Shown here: piece after piece, positions 16,388-25,332 of the stretch
How the letters are laid out: every line of letters starts with the position of its first letter
How positions within the stretch are numbered: the first letter of the stretch is position 1
Source: an uncultured Collinsella sp.
Lineage (GTDB): Bacteria > Actinomycetota > Coriobacteriia > Coriobacteriales > Coriobacteriaceae
Length of the DNA: 64,000 bases
Direction: 5' to 3'
Assembly (NCBI GenBank): GCA_900547765.1
Contig: URIA01000002.1
Span: 30,140-94,139, forward strand
Translations under genes and position numbers: made by a program
The notes under the pieces: generated by a model
The model's database searches: none
The model's input: only the letters and a program-made list of their open reading frames with translations
What the model was told of the DNA's origin: nothing

Positions 16388-18832
16388 TTAGGCGTGGTCG
16401 CGCCAGCTGCGGACACGCTGCTTCATACCCTCGATGTCGAGCACGCCTTCGGCAAAGCCCTTGCGCACGAGCTCTTCGGGAACAAACTCGTCGTAGCGGT
16501 CAAAGTAAGGCACCTCGCCAGGATAGACGAGCTCGATGGGATCGAAGTCCTTCTCGGCCTCGGTGGCGAGCACCTCAAAGAACGTCTCCTCGTCGGCCTT
16601 CATCTTAAACTGCATAAAGTACGGGCGTGACGGATCGAGCCCGCGAAGGCCCAGCTCAGCGGCGCATTTGATTTTAAGCATGCGCTCGAGTGCTAGGAAG
16701 GCGTAGCTGCCCAACCAGGGGAAGAGCACCCAGGTATCGCCGCCCAGGTTGATGAGCGGTTTAGTTCCCGCGCCCGAAATCTCGGCGGTATGACGAGCCT
16801 GCGCCAAACGAGCCCGTGCGTTACCCATAAGGTACGGATATGTTGCGTGCTCAGTGAGCGCTTGGCGCATGCGCTCGAGCACATGCGTGTTAATGTCTCC
16901 AGGGCAGTCGCCAAAGTAGGCCGGCACACGGCCCTTGACCTGCGTGGCAAAGACAGTATGGCGCTTCCAGTCCACTTCCTCGACAATCCAGCAGTGTCCG
17001 GCGATGGCGATGCGCTCACCGGGCGGGGGCGGATTAACGATCGTGCCCAGCTCGGCCGATTCGCTGCGAACGGTAAACTCCTCGTTTTCCTGGAACACGG
17101 CGTAGAACTTAAAGTTGTTGATGATGCGCTCGCCCGCGAGGCCCACGATGAGCCCACCGCCCTCGGTGACCTGGATATGGTCGATCTTAATGAGGTGATG
17201 TAGCAGCACACGGTAATCGTCTGCCGAGACACGGTGGAAATAGCTGAGCGTGAGCACGCGTTGGGCAAGTTCGGCCGGCGTGAGCTCGCCGGTGCTGGCG
17301 AGGGTCGACATAGTCTGGTGATAGAGCAGGCTGTAGGGGAGACGATCGAGCTCAGGCGGCTCGACCCACTTTTCCTCGCGATAGAGTTGTACGAGCGCGA
17401 TACCCTGCAGGAGCTTCCAGGGAATGGTTTCGGGCATCATCGTGCGCGGCTCGGGTTCTTCCTCACGCATGACAAACCACATCTCGGGCGGAAGGTCGCG
17501 ACGGCCTGTGCGCCCCATGCGCTGCAAAAAGGAGCTGACGGTAAACGGCGCATCGATCTGAAATGCACGCTCCAGGCGGCCGATATCGATACCGAGCTCC
17601 AACGTAGAGGTGGTGACGGTTGTCTGCGTCTGCTCCTCGTCGCGCATGAGCTCCTCGGCCGTCTCGCGTAGCGATGCCGAAAGATTGCCGTGATGGATGA
17701 GAAAGCGGTCGGGCTCGTGCCGGCTCTCGCAGTAGCTGCGCAGCATGGAGCACACGGCCTCTGCCTCCTCGCGCGAGTTGGCAAAGACCAGGCACTTGCG
17801 GCCGCGGGTGTGTTCGAAGATATAGCCCATGCCGGGGTCGGCGTTGTCTGGTGCTGTGTCGGTGGGGCTGAGAAGCGCCTGCTCGGTCGCTCGCGGGATG
17901 TCGACTTCGCCCTCGGGGGCCGAGGAAGTTTGGCGGTCCTTGGGAGTGGCCTTGCCCCGTGCCCGCTCACGACGTTGACGGCGCTCCTCTTGTGTGAGCT
18001 GTCCGCTGTGACGCATGTCTTGGGCGCCGGCGGGCAGTGCCGCGGATGCCGCCGCCTCGATGCGCTCGCACGCAAGCACTTCGGCCTCTTGAGGACCTGT
18101 GCCCATGAATCCCCGCTGCTGTGCCTGAGGACCCGAGTTGTAGAAGTGCTCCATGGAGATGCGCCACACGCGACGCGGCTCCTCAAAACGGGGGATAACG
18201 CAGTCGCGTCCCGTTCCCTGTGAGAGAAAAGCGCCCGTGCGCTCGGGGTCGCCGATGGTAGCGGAAAGGCCAATGCGACGGGGCTGCACGCCTGCCATGC
18301 GCGACAGGCGCTCAATAAGGCAGAGCGTCTGCCCGCCTCGATCGCCGCGCATAAGCGAATGGACCTCGTCAATGACCACATAGCGCAGGTCGCAGAACAT
18401 GCGCGGGATCGCCATATGCTTATGGATCAGGAGTGCCTCGAGCGACTCGGGCGTAATCTGAAGGATGCCGCTCGGTTTTTTGATGAGCTTAGCCTTGTGC
18501 GATTGCGAGACGTCGCCATGCCAGTGCCAGACGGGGATGTTGGCTTCTCCGCACAGGTCATTGAGACGGACGAACTGATCATTGATGAGTGCCTTGAGGG
18601 GGCCGATGTAGAGGGCGCCAACGCTTGCGGGCGGGTTCTCCCAAAACTCGGTCAGGATGGGAAAGAAGGCTGCCTCGGTTTTGCCGGAAGCTGTGGATGC
18701 CGTTAGGAGCACATTGTCTTGTGTGTTAAAGATGGCATCTGCCGCCGCAACCTGAATGGAGCGCAGACTCTCCCAATCGTGGGAGTAGATGAAGTCTTGG
18801 ATAAACGGAGCATATCTGTCAAAGGCGTTCAC
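16388..18832 (-). CDS. Lhr/BrxHI-type DEAD/DEAH-box DNA helicase of TerB cassette
   Basis: 814 residues from a GTG at 18832 (GAGGAGG upstream); an upstream in-frame methionine has no such site. Walker A TASTASGKTEA (~44-53), DEVH box (~155-158), LSATIGDPE (motif III) and QRMGRTGRRD (motif VI) define a superfamily 2 helicase resembling Lhr and the BREX-associated BrxHI. Between the two RecA domains lies a ~100-residue charged, low-complexity insert (about 265-370). The C-terminal ~300 residues carry a winged-helix and accessory region. It is the last gene of a three-gene minus-strand set with a BrxD-type ATPase and a TerB_N protein, from which it is separated by a palindrome at 18914-18950 that may lower its expression. 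A role in DNA processing for defence is inference from the family. Confidence 0.88.
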   Translation of the reverse strand: MNAFDRYAPFIQDFIYSHDWESLRSIQVAAADAIFNTQDNVLLTASTASGKTEAAFFPILTEFWENPPASVGALYIGPLKALINDQFVRLNDLCGEANIPVWHWHGDVSQSHKAKLIKKPSGILQITPESLEALLIHKHMAIPRMFCDLRYVVIDEVHSLMRGDRGGQTLCLIERLSRMAGVQPRRIGLSATIGDPERTGAFLSQGTGRDCVIPRFEEPRRVWRISMEHFYNSGPQAQQRGFMGTGPQEAEVLACERIEAAASAALPAGAQDMRHSGQLTQEERRQRRERARGKATPKDRQTSSAPEGEVDIPRATEQALLSPTDTAPDNADPGMGYIFEHTRGRKCLVFANSREEAEAVCSMLRSYCESRHEPDRFLIHHGNLSASLRETAEELMRDEEQTQTTVTTSTLELGIDIGRLERAFQIDAPFTVSSFLQRMGRTGRRDLPPEMWFVMREEEPEPRTMMPETIPWKLLQGIALVQLYREEKWVEPPELDRLPYSLLYHQTMSTLASTGELTPAELAQRVLTLSYFHRVSADDYRVLLHHLIKIDHIQVTEGGGLIVGLAGERIINNFKFYAVFQENEEFTVRSESAELGTIVNPPPPGERIAIAGHCWIVEEVDWKRHTVFATQVKGRVPAYFGDCPGDINTHVLERMRQALTEHATYPYLMGNARARLAQARHTAEISGAGTKPLINLGGDTWVLFPWLGSYAFLALERMLKIKCAAELGLRGLDPSRPYFMQFKMKADEETFFEVLATEAEKDFDPIELVYPGEVPYFDRYDEFVPEELVRKGFAEGVLDIEGMKQRVRSWRDHA

Positions 18833-18913
18833 GGGGCCTCCTCTCAAAAACGAATCTCTCAACGCGGCTGGCAACGGCTTGCTGCATTGCTGCTTCAACG
18901 TTTGCCCAGATAA

Positions 18914-18950
18914 AACCTGCCAAAATAAACCTGTCCCGTTTTGGCAGGTT
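18914..18950 (-). repeat. Palindrome between brxD and helicase genes, loop contains GGGACAGG
   Basis: Twelve-base perfect arms AACCTGCCAAAA / TTTTGGCAGGTT with a 13-base loop that reads CGGGACAGGTTTA on the minus strand. It overlaps the last bases of the brxD stop and is followed on the minus strand by TTATCT, so it may be a partial terminator. Shares its loop core with 4801-4847. Confidence 0.75.
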
Positions 18951-20253
18951 AGATGGTGAATTCGGCGAAGTTGCGGTCACCGTCTGCAGCGCCGGTGTCG
19001 CCTGTTGCGGCTGCCGGCGCCAGCGCGTCGCCGCCGACGCTTTGCAGCAGCTCCGCCACATTTGCATCGGGGTTCTGACACAGGATATCGAGCAGCTCGA
19101 TAAAGTCACGGATGACCTCACGCGGCGTTAAGTGCGTATCGGCTCCCACGCGGCCAAACTCAATCTTGAGAAAGCCCACCAAGTCGTTCTCGGTAAGCGT
19201 GGGTGTCCAGCCAAAGTAGCCGGCATGGATCTGCATGAGTTTTTCGATGAGCACCAGCAGTTCCTCATAGGTGAGTGGCTGCAGGCGGATGATGGGCGCG
19301 AGCATGTCCTTAAGGTCCTCGCGCGCAAAGCGGCCCTGAGCGAGTCGGCTGCGCAGGGCTTCGTAGGAGAACATGCCGCGGCGGCGGTCTTCGATGGAGG
19401 TTGGCGTGCCGCCCATGATTATGCCCAGGTACTGCGCTTTGCCCTGGAGCGTGTCGTTGTACATGGTCAAGATCTTCTCGTAGTTGTATTGGCGCGTGAT
19501 CGCGTTGGGAATCTTGTACAGATTCACGAGCTCGTCGATGAGCACCAGCATGCCCTTGTAGCCGCTGCAGACCAAAAAGCGCGCAATGAGCTTAACGTAG
19601 TCGTACCAGTCGTCATCGCTGATGATGGTCGAGGAGCCCAGCTCGGCGCGTGCCTCACTCTTGGTGCGGTACTCGCCGCGAATCCATTTGGTCACGCGGC
19701 TCATGGCTTCTTCGTCGCCCTCGGATACTGCCGCGCGGTAGCGGCGGAGCATGCGGGCGAAGTCGAAGCCGTGGACCATTTCCTCGAGCGGGGCCAGTTG
19801 GGCATTGACGGCAGACTCATCGGCATCGGCACACGAGGCGACCCAGCGATCCAGGATAAGGTTGAGCGCACCGCCCTCGGGGCGCGTTTTAGTCGATATG
19901 TTGCGGATGAGCTCACGGTAGGTGGCAAGGCCCTGTCCCTGGCCGCCCTGCAGGCGGCGCTCAGGGGATAGGTCGGCATCGGCCACGACGAATCCCTCGC
20001 CCATGGCGTGCGTGCGGATGGTCTGGAGCAAAAAGCTCTTGCCGGCTCCGTAGCGACCGACCAGAAAGCGGAAGCTTGCGCCGCCGCCGGCGATGAGACT
20101 CAGGTCGGTGAGCAGGGCGCGGATCTCGACCTCGCGTCCTACAGTGATATAGGGAAGGCCGATGCGCGGGACCACGCCGCCCTTGAGCGAGTTGAGAATG
20201 ACGGCAGCGACGCGCTTGGGCACGCGGGGTGCTGCGGATGCGTTATCACTCAT
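18949..20253 (-). CDS. brxD: BREX-type ATP-binding protein BrxD (DUF2791)
   Basis: 434 residues. A P-loop ATPase with Walker A FLVGRYGAGKSF (~66-74) and Walker B GMLVLIDELVNLY (~235-247), the arrangement seen in BrxD/DUF2791 ATPases of type 2 BREX systems. The conserved GGTPTSIEDRRRGMFSYEALRSRL block after Walker B also fits this family. In BREX, BrxD pairs with the helicase BrxHI, as it does here. No PglZ, PglX or PglW gene is in the window, so this is not a full BREX. The start overlaps the stop of the TerB_N gene by 8 bases (ATGAGTGA), indicating translational coupling. Function here is unproven. Confidence 0.88.
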   Translation of the reverse strand: MSDNASAAPRVPKRVAAVILNSLKGGVVPRIGLPYITVGREVEIRALLTDLSLIAGGGASFRFLVGRYGAGKSFLLQTIRTHAMGEGFVVADADLSPERRLQGGQGQGLATYRELIRNISTKTRPEGGALNLILDRWVASCADADESAVNAQLAPLEEMVHGFDFARMLRRYRAAVSEGDEEAMSRVTKWIRGEYRTKSEARAELGSSTIISDDDWYDYVKLIARFLVCSGYKGMLVLIDELVNLYKIPNAITRQYNYEKILTMYNDTLQGKAQYLGIIMGGTPTSIEDRRRGMFSYEALRSRLAQGRFAREDLKDMLAPIIRLQPLTYEELLVLIEKLMQIHAGYFGWTPTLTENDLVGFLKIEFGRVGADTHLTPREVIRDFIELLDILCQNPDANVAELLQSVGGDALAPAAATGDTGAADGDRNFAEFTI

Positions 20254-22006
20254 GGTCTAGGTATCCTCTCACGTCTGCTTCGTAGTCCTCGATAATGTGC
20301 GGTCCTGCTGCGCCAAATTCAATTACGGTGTCACCCACCAGGTCAAAGAGCGCCTCGTTGATGGTATCGACGAGCATGTCCTCGCTCTGGCCCGACCTCT
20401 CCACTGCCGATGCCGTCTGTGCCACGTTCTGCTCGAGCAGTGCGTGAAGGAAGGCATCTGCGGCGGGCGCGAGTTCGGTTGCGGTGCCAGCGGGTGCAGT
20501 CGATACGACCGCTGGCGTCGGTGCGAGGAGCGGTGCCACGACGCCAAACTGTTCGGTGGAAATGGTTGGCTCGTCGGCTTCGTTGCGCTCCGTGGGCGTC
20601 GCGATCGGCTCGGTCATCACGTCGGCCGCGGGCTTGGCTTCCGGCTGCTCGGAGCCTGCCTCATCGACCTCTGCGAGTATATCGTCCTCGCGCTCTTCGT
20701 CGATTAAAAGTGCTTCGCGCGTTTGCGCAGCGGCGCTCCGAATGTGCCCCAGCTGAGTCAGGTCGATATCGATCTTGACGGGCTGGTGCGCGGCGTCCCA
20801 CGAAAGCCATGCCACGATCTCGTCATCGATGATCTTGGCCAGATATTTGGGGACCTTCTCCTCCTTCAGGGGATGGGTGGGGTCTAGGGCCAGGCGCAGG
20901 CGTTGGTCGCAGGCGCGCATCATCTCACCGAGCTTGCTGCTTTTTTGTCTGCTGCCGTGGATGCGCATGCATTCCCAAAAGCCATTTTGGCAGCGGTAGA
21001 TGTGAATGGGGTCCAGGCGATATTCGCAGTCCTCGTGGCGCTCGGGCGCAAAGAACACGGCCGAGGCAAACATGGTGTAGGGCATGGCCGTCTCCTCCCC
21101 AAACAAGCTCGCTACGATGCCGGTCTTTCGGTGCGTGTCATAGTAGCGCGCCATACGGACATACACGGCGCATGCCACGTGGCGCAGGTCGCGATGGTGG
21201 GAACGGTCGAGCCGTGAGTTATTCAGGTTGTACGTGGAGAGGGCGTTTATAGCGGTCATGAGTCGCTCCTCGCCTGCCTCGTCGGGCGGAAGGGGGAGCG
21301 TGGGCTCGGAGGTTTTGCGACGCTTGGGGACTTGGGCCGACGGCGTCGGTGTAGGTGCAAGGTCTCGAGCCGCGCGGCGCAGCTCGATGAGGGCGTTGTC
21401 GAACATGACGGTTTTAGAGTCGCGAAGCAGCTTGGGGTCGAGTCCGTGGAACACGGCGTAGTCCTGCAGCCACACGCGTGCAAACCGATCGATGCCGGGC
21501 TCGAAGGCGCGGTAGGCATCCCAAAAGGCCTTGATTTTGTTAAAACCATCGAGTGGGTCATCTACGCCAATGCCACAGATCAGCTCATAGAGATACAGGA
21601 AGGCAAAGGACGTAGACGTTTCCTCGACGGTTCCGCGGCGCACTTGTGCACGCCAGGTAAAATAGCCACGCAACTGCCGATCGCTCATGGCGTTATAGGT
21701 GGGAAAGTACGACTTGAACGTACCGTTGTAGGGGCAGTCGTCCTCAAAGTCGGCCATCAGCAGGCCTTGGCGGTAGAAAAGCTCGGCTTCCGAAAGCCAG
21801 CGACCCGCGCCGCCTTTGGGGTCATCCTGCCAGCGCGATATCTCGCGCATCTTGCGGTATTGGTCGGGAAGGAAGTTCTGCATCTGACGACCGGTTTTGA
21901 GAATTGGCTCGTCAGCATAGACTTCGTTTGAGAAGCGAGCAGACTGATGGGTCCGGGCCTCGGCCATAATGCGCTCGATGAGCATCTTGATGTCCTGGTC
22001 GGCCAC
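20246..22006 (-). CDS. TerB_N / TerB_C domain protein
   Basis: 586 residues. Roughly 60-215 matches the TerB_N region (YRQGLLMADFEDDCPYNGTF, FTWRAQVRRG, SFAFLYLYELICGIG). The middle (~250-400) is alpha-helical with a conserved HRDLRHVACAVYVRMARYYD block; ~420-490 is a Glu/Pro-rich, low-complexity linker; the C-terminal ~90 residues (ALLEQNVAQTASAVERSG...EDYEADVRGYL) fit TerB_C. TerB-type proteins come from tellurite/phage-resistance 'Ter' systems; TerB_N/TerB_C have been noted together with SF2 helicases and P-loop ATPases as candidate stress or defence systems, and this gene leads just such a trio. GTG start at 22006 has GAGGAGG directly upstream; a possible extended -10 (TATGAT) lies about 40 bases further up. 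Confidence 0.85.
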   Translation of the reverse strand: MADQDIKMLIERIMAEARTHQSARFSNEVYADEPILKTGRQMQNFLPDQYRKMREISRWQDDPKGGAGRWLSEAELFYRQGLLMADFEDDCPYNGTFKSYFPTYNAMSDRQLRGYFTWRAQVRRGTVEETSTSFAFLYLYELICGIGVDDPLDGFNKIKAFWDAYRAFEPGIDRFARVWLQDYAVFHGLDPKLLRDSKTVMFDNALIELRRAARDLAPTPTPSAQVPKRRKTSEPTLPLPPDEAGEERLMTAINALSTYNLNNSRLDRSHHRDLRHVACAVYVRMARYYDTHRKTGIVASLFGEETAMPYTMFASAVFFAPERHEDCEYRLDPIHIYRCQNGFWECMRIHGSRQKSSKLGEMMRACDQRLRLALDPTHPLKEEKVPKYLAKIIDDEIVAWLSWDAAHQPVKIDIDLTQLGHIRSAAAQTREALLIDEEREDDILAEVDEAGSEQPEAKPAADVMTEPIATPTERNEADEPTISTEQFGVVAPLLAPTPAVVSTAPAGTATELAPAADAFLHALLEQNVAQTASAVERSGQSEDMLVDTINEALFDLVGDTVIEFGAAGPHIIEDYEADVRGYLDHE

Positions 22007-22093
22007 CGCTCCTCCTCTCGAACGCAGCTACGGTGACCTCATATCATAGCACAGCATCAAACAGGTGTTCGAGATACCGCTGCGTTGATAGAT

Positions 22094-22810
22094 TTAGAAC
22101 AGGAGGGCATAGATGACGGCTATGACAACGGAGGGGAGCATATTGGCCGTGCGGAAGGTCTGAGGACGGATGAGGTTGACTCCGACGCAGAAGATGAGCA
22201 TAGAGCCCACGAGCGATAGGCTGTCGAGGGCGGCGGCGGTCATGATGGGGGAGAGCGCGCCGGCAAACAGCGTGATCGTCCCCTGGAACACGGCGACGGG
22301 CAGGGCGGAGAAAATGCAGCCGCGGCCAAGCGACGCCGTCATGGTGCAGACGATGATGCAGTCCAATGCGCCTTTCAGGGCAAGCGTTGACCAGTCACCG
22401 AGCAGACCGTCCTGGATCGATCCCACAATGGCCATGGCGCCGATACACACGGTGAGTGAAGTCGAGACGAAAGCGTTGGTGAACTCGTTATCGCCCTCGC
22501 TGCCGGTTTTGCGCTTGAGCCATTCGCCAAGGTTTTCAATGGCGGCCTCCAAGTTGATGGCCTCGCCGATGAGCGAGCCGAGGGCGAACGAGACAATGAG
22601 CATGGTGGTACCGGTGGTCGCCAGCGCCTTTCCATCGATGATGAGCATCTTTTGCATGGTGCCGCCAAGGCCGATAAACAGGACGCACAGCCCCGATGCT
22701 TTCATGAGCGTGTCTTGGATGCGCGGTGTGATGAAGCGGCCGCCCGCTAATCCCAAAAGACCGCCCGCAACTAAAAGCACAACGTTGATGATTGTTCCCA
22801 AGCCCGGCAT
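22094..22810 (-). CDS. DUF554 family membrane protein
   Basis: 238 residues, about seven hydrophobic segments. The opening GLGTIINVVLLVAGGLLGLAGGRFI and the SGLCVLFIGLGGTMQKML, ALDCIIVCTMTASLGRG blocks are typical of DUF554 (YdfK-like) integral membrane proteins, whose transport substrate is unknown. Start at 22810 has AGGAGGGCTC just upstream. It is separated by only ~100 bases from the surface-protein pseudogene on the same strand. Confidence 0.9.
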   Translation of the reverse strand: MPGLGTIINVVLLVAGGLLGLAGGRFITPRIQDTLMKASGLCVLFIGLGGTMQKMLIIDGKALATTGTTMLIVSFALGSLIGEAINLEAAIENLGEWLKRKTGSEGDNEFTNAFVSTSLTVCIGAMAIVGSIQDGLLGDWSTLALKGALDCIIVCTMTASLGRGCIFSALPVAVFQGTITLFAGALSPIMTAAALDSLSLVGSMLIFCVGVNLIRPQTFRTANMLPSVVIAVIYALLF

Positions 22811-22928
22811 GAGCCCTCCTGTATTGATGCCAACGTGGCAATCGTAGCAGAACGAAATGCGAGGCACATCGCGACTCATCTAATACGTTATATAAGTGGT
22901 GTTAGGAATGATGCGCAGCATTTAAGCC

Positions 22929-24359
22929 TCAGGTGGTTGTCGGGACATAGGGATAGTAGTCAAAGCGCAGTGTCATAAGCCGCTGTGGGGATTCAATAGC
23001 CGCGGCGATGATATTGGCATCGCGGGCACGATCAAACCCTTCGAGTTCGATCTGATACGAGACGTCTTGCATAATGTCCAGACGTCGCCAGGCTAGGAGT
23101 GTGTCACCATCGAATTCCAAGGTCTTGCCTCCGTCTGGAGCAACGGCGTATAGACGCAGCTTGGCGGTGGTTGCGGGGTCGACAACCGTGACCTTTTTAA
23201 TTTCGTTTCGAGTATTCTTGGCGCCCAACAAGGTGAGCAGTGTTGGGGCCACGACCTCGCCCGATGGCAAAAAGACGACTTCGATGGATTCAGGAAATGC
23301 GATGATGGCCGACTTGCGGACGGGCTGATTGGCGGCGGCAACTTCGATGTTCGCAGCGTCGATGACCTCTGTGTGGTCGAGCGCGGCAAGCACGCAGCAG
23401 TTACCTTCATCGATCTCTTGAGGATCAGCAAGCCCCAGACTGTCTGCGAGCTCGGGATCGTTTGGATCGTTAGCGGGCTCATTCGGTGCTTCGAAAGAAG
23501 CTGGGACGCTGTTTGTCGGCGACGGCGTGTCGCCCGCACCTGCTTCTTTGTCCGCGTTCTCTTCTTGTATGGTTGCGTTGATGGGTTCGTCGTTTGAGGG
23601 GAGCGTCTTGGCGTCAAGCGCGGAGGGGATAATTCCGATGGCTCCTGATCCGTTTCACTCCATTTCGAGAAGCGCCGGGTCGGCAAGAATGCGTTGCCTG
23701 CTTTGCGCGTGGGCATCGATTTCAATAGGGCCTGCCTCTATCCCTCGTGTAAGGCTGAGTGATCCGGCTGGCTTCTCGAAATGAGCGTCTGTGTCTTTGG
23801 TGCTGACGGCGTAGAACAGCAGGGACGCTTCTCCCGCCGCGATGGCATCGGTGTCGGCTTTGGTCAACCGCAACGATGCCGTGAATGAGAGGGTGGGCTG
23901 CGTGTCGTCTGCATTCGCGGCGGCGCAGCCCAGACATATACCGCCTCCTTTCTCGAAAAACGCACCGTCGAAGGCGACCTTCGCTCCGTTCGCCGAGTCA
24001 TCGATCGAAGCGATGTCGATGTGCAGCTCTAAATTGCATGGATCGCCATCTGCGTCGAGCACAACCGAGCGCCACGTGCAGACGGCGTACCCCGCCTGGG
24101 AGCCGTTTGCCTTGTTCGAACGATTGATATCCACGACTATCGAACCGTCCGTATTACGACGAAGGCATCCCGAGGTTGAGATTGCAGCCTGTGCGATCGA
24201 AAAACGCTTGCACGCAATGGCGCTCGACGGATTTGATGCGGAGCTTAGGGCTGCTGGTAAGGAGTCTGCCATGACGGGAGTCGCCCAAGCGGCGACAGGC
24301 GTTCCGGTTGCGAGCGCGCCGCAGAGTGCGACGACGGGCAAAAGGTTCTTCGATGCCAT
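22929..24359 (-). pseudogene. Secreted surface protein gene interrupted by an in-frame TGA
   Basis: A reading frame of about 476 codons runs from the ATG at 24359 (AAGGAGA upstream) to 22929, open throughout except for one TGA at 23657-23655. The first part (234 residues) has a signal peptide (ALCGALATGTPVAAWA) and a beta-rich domain ending LLEME; directly after the TGA the frame continues NGSGAIGIIPSALDAKT..., then a Pro/Asn/Glu-rich spacer and a second beta-rich domain, ending TTT. A TGG-to-TGA change (Trp) would explain it. The downstream half also has an in-frame GTG at 23393 that could start a separate short product. No family recognised; context is a surface locus. Function not claimed. 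Confidence 0.75.
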
Positions 24360-24377
24360 GGGGTCTCCTTAGCTAAT

Positions 24378-24659
24378 TTAGTGCGGCCTGTCCGTGTTTT
24401 GTTTCTGGCTGCGTTTGATGTGCAGGCCGAGGCTGGCGGTTCCCGCGCCTGCTGCTGTGGCGCCTGCTGCCAAGAGCCATCGTCCATCGCCTGTCTGCGC
24501 CAATGGTTCCTCGCGGTTGCCGCGGTCGAGCCCCGAGAGGTCGACCGTCACTTGCGTGGCGGCCTGCGCCTGTTCTTGCTGGGCAAAGGCCATGGCTGGG
24601 CCAAACGCTAGGATGCTGACGGCGGCGGCCAGGGCGACGGCCTTATGCCGTGTGCGCAC
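24378..24659 (-). CDS. Small secreted protein with LAQTG sorting signal
   Basis: About 93 residues from a GTG at 24659 that overlaps the stop of the upstream gene (GTGCGCACACGGCATAA arrangement). A signal peptide (VALAAAVSILAFGPAMAFAQQ) is followed by a short mature part and a typical cell-wall sorting tail: LAQTG, hydrophobic segment LLAAGATAAGAGTASLGLHI, then basic residues KRSQK. LAxTG is the motif used by class E-type sortases of high-GC Gram-positives. The mature part between signal and motif is only ~35 residues, so it may be a minor subunit or anchor of a larger surface assembly. No sortase gene is in the window. Confidence 0.75.
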   Translation of the reverse strand: MRTRHKAVALAAAVSILAFGPAMAFAQQEQAQAATQVTVDLSGLDRGNREEPLAQTGDGRWLLAAGATAAGAGTASLGLHIKRSQKQNTDRPH

Positions 24660-25242
24660 CGGGCTCGACCGTCCAGGTGATCGTTGCAACCTGATCGCCT
24701 TCGCCGGTTACGCGGAAGATGTCGCGCGTGACGCGGGCGACGTTTCCGCTTGTCTTGAGCTTAATTTTGTCCTTGCCGCCGGCAATGCCCTGGTAGCTCA
24801 TGTCGAAGGCTGCGTTCTTGGAAAGATCGAGGCCCGTCCCCTGCATTGCGGCGCTGGCGTTCTGGAGTGCGCCGTCGGGGCCGACCTTAAAGTCGATGGA
24901 GTTCTGCGCGGTTCCGGCCTTGGCGTCGGCAGCAATGGTCCAGGTGTTCATGGCGTCGATCTTCATGTTGGTGACATGGATGCCGTAGGCCGAATGATTG
25001 TCGATGGTGGTCGCGTCTTCTGAGGGGCCCTGAAGCGTGCCGTCGGCCTTGGCGACGAAGGGAATAACCGTCGGAACTTTGAACTCAACGTTGTCGATCT
25101 CGGTCCTGACCATTACTTTCGTGGTTCCAACGCGCCCGGCCGCCATAGCTGGCGTCGGGGCAGCGCCCATTGCGAGCGCGAGCGCGAGCCCTGCGCCCAC
25201 GACGAGCGCTCTGGCTCCGTTCATGTTCCTGGTGATGTCCAT
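24643..25242 (-). CDS. Secreted beta-rich surface protein
   Basis: 199 residues. Signal peptide (GARALVVGAGLALALAMGAAPTPAMA) then a beta-rich mature domain with VEFKVPTVIPFVAKADGTLQGPS, several GKDKIKLKTSGNVARVTR strands, and the C-terminal ITWTVEPGAHTA. The last motif recalls WxL-type or fimbrial-like surface proteins, but I do not recognise a named family. Its end overlaps the start of the LAQTG protein, so the two are probably co-translated. Start ATG at 25242 has AAAGGAACG. Confidence 0.75.
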   Translation of the reverse strand: MDITRNMNGARALVVGAGLALALAMGAAPTPAMAAGRVGTTKVMVRTEIDNVEFKVPTVIPFVAKADGTLQGPSEDATTIDNHSAYGIHVTNMKIDAMNTWTIAADAKAGTAQNSIDFKVGPDGALQNASAAMQGTGLDLSKNAAFDMSYQGIAGGKDKIKLKTSGNVARVTRDIFRVTGEGDQVATITWTVEPGAHTA

Positions 25243-25332
25243 GGTCGTTCCTTTCTATTCGCCGCGGGCCGTCCCCGCGATGATTGGACGAATGCTGGTG
25301 AATTGCGTGCGGTGCCGCGTCGGCCGGAAAAG

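Noticed and set aside
16388..22006. Complete BREX system
   Set aside because: Only BrxD- and BrxHI-like genes are present; no PglZ, PglX, BrxC or PglW genes in the flanking sequence seen.
23655..23657. Selenocysteine codon
   Set aside because: No visible selenocysteine insertion hairpin directly after the TGA, and the residue would lie in an extracellular beta-rich protein with no redox motif around it; nonsense mutation is simpler.
23093..23725. 210-codon minus-strand frame overlapping the split surface gene
   Set aside because: Ser/Pro/Arg-rich shadow in another frame of the same gene; the main frame reads as coherent protein on both sides of the TGA.
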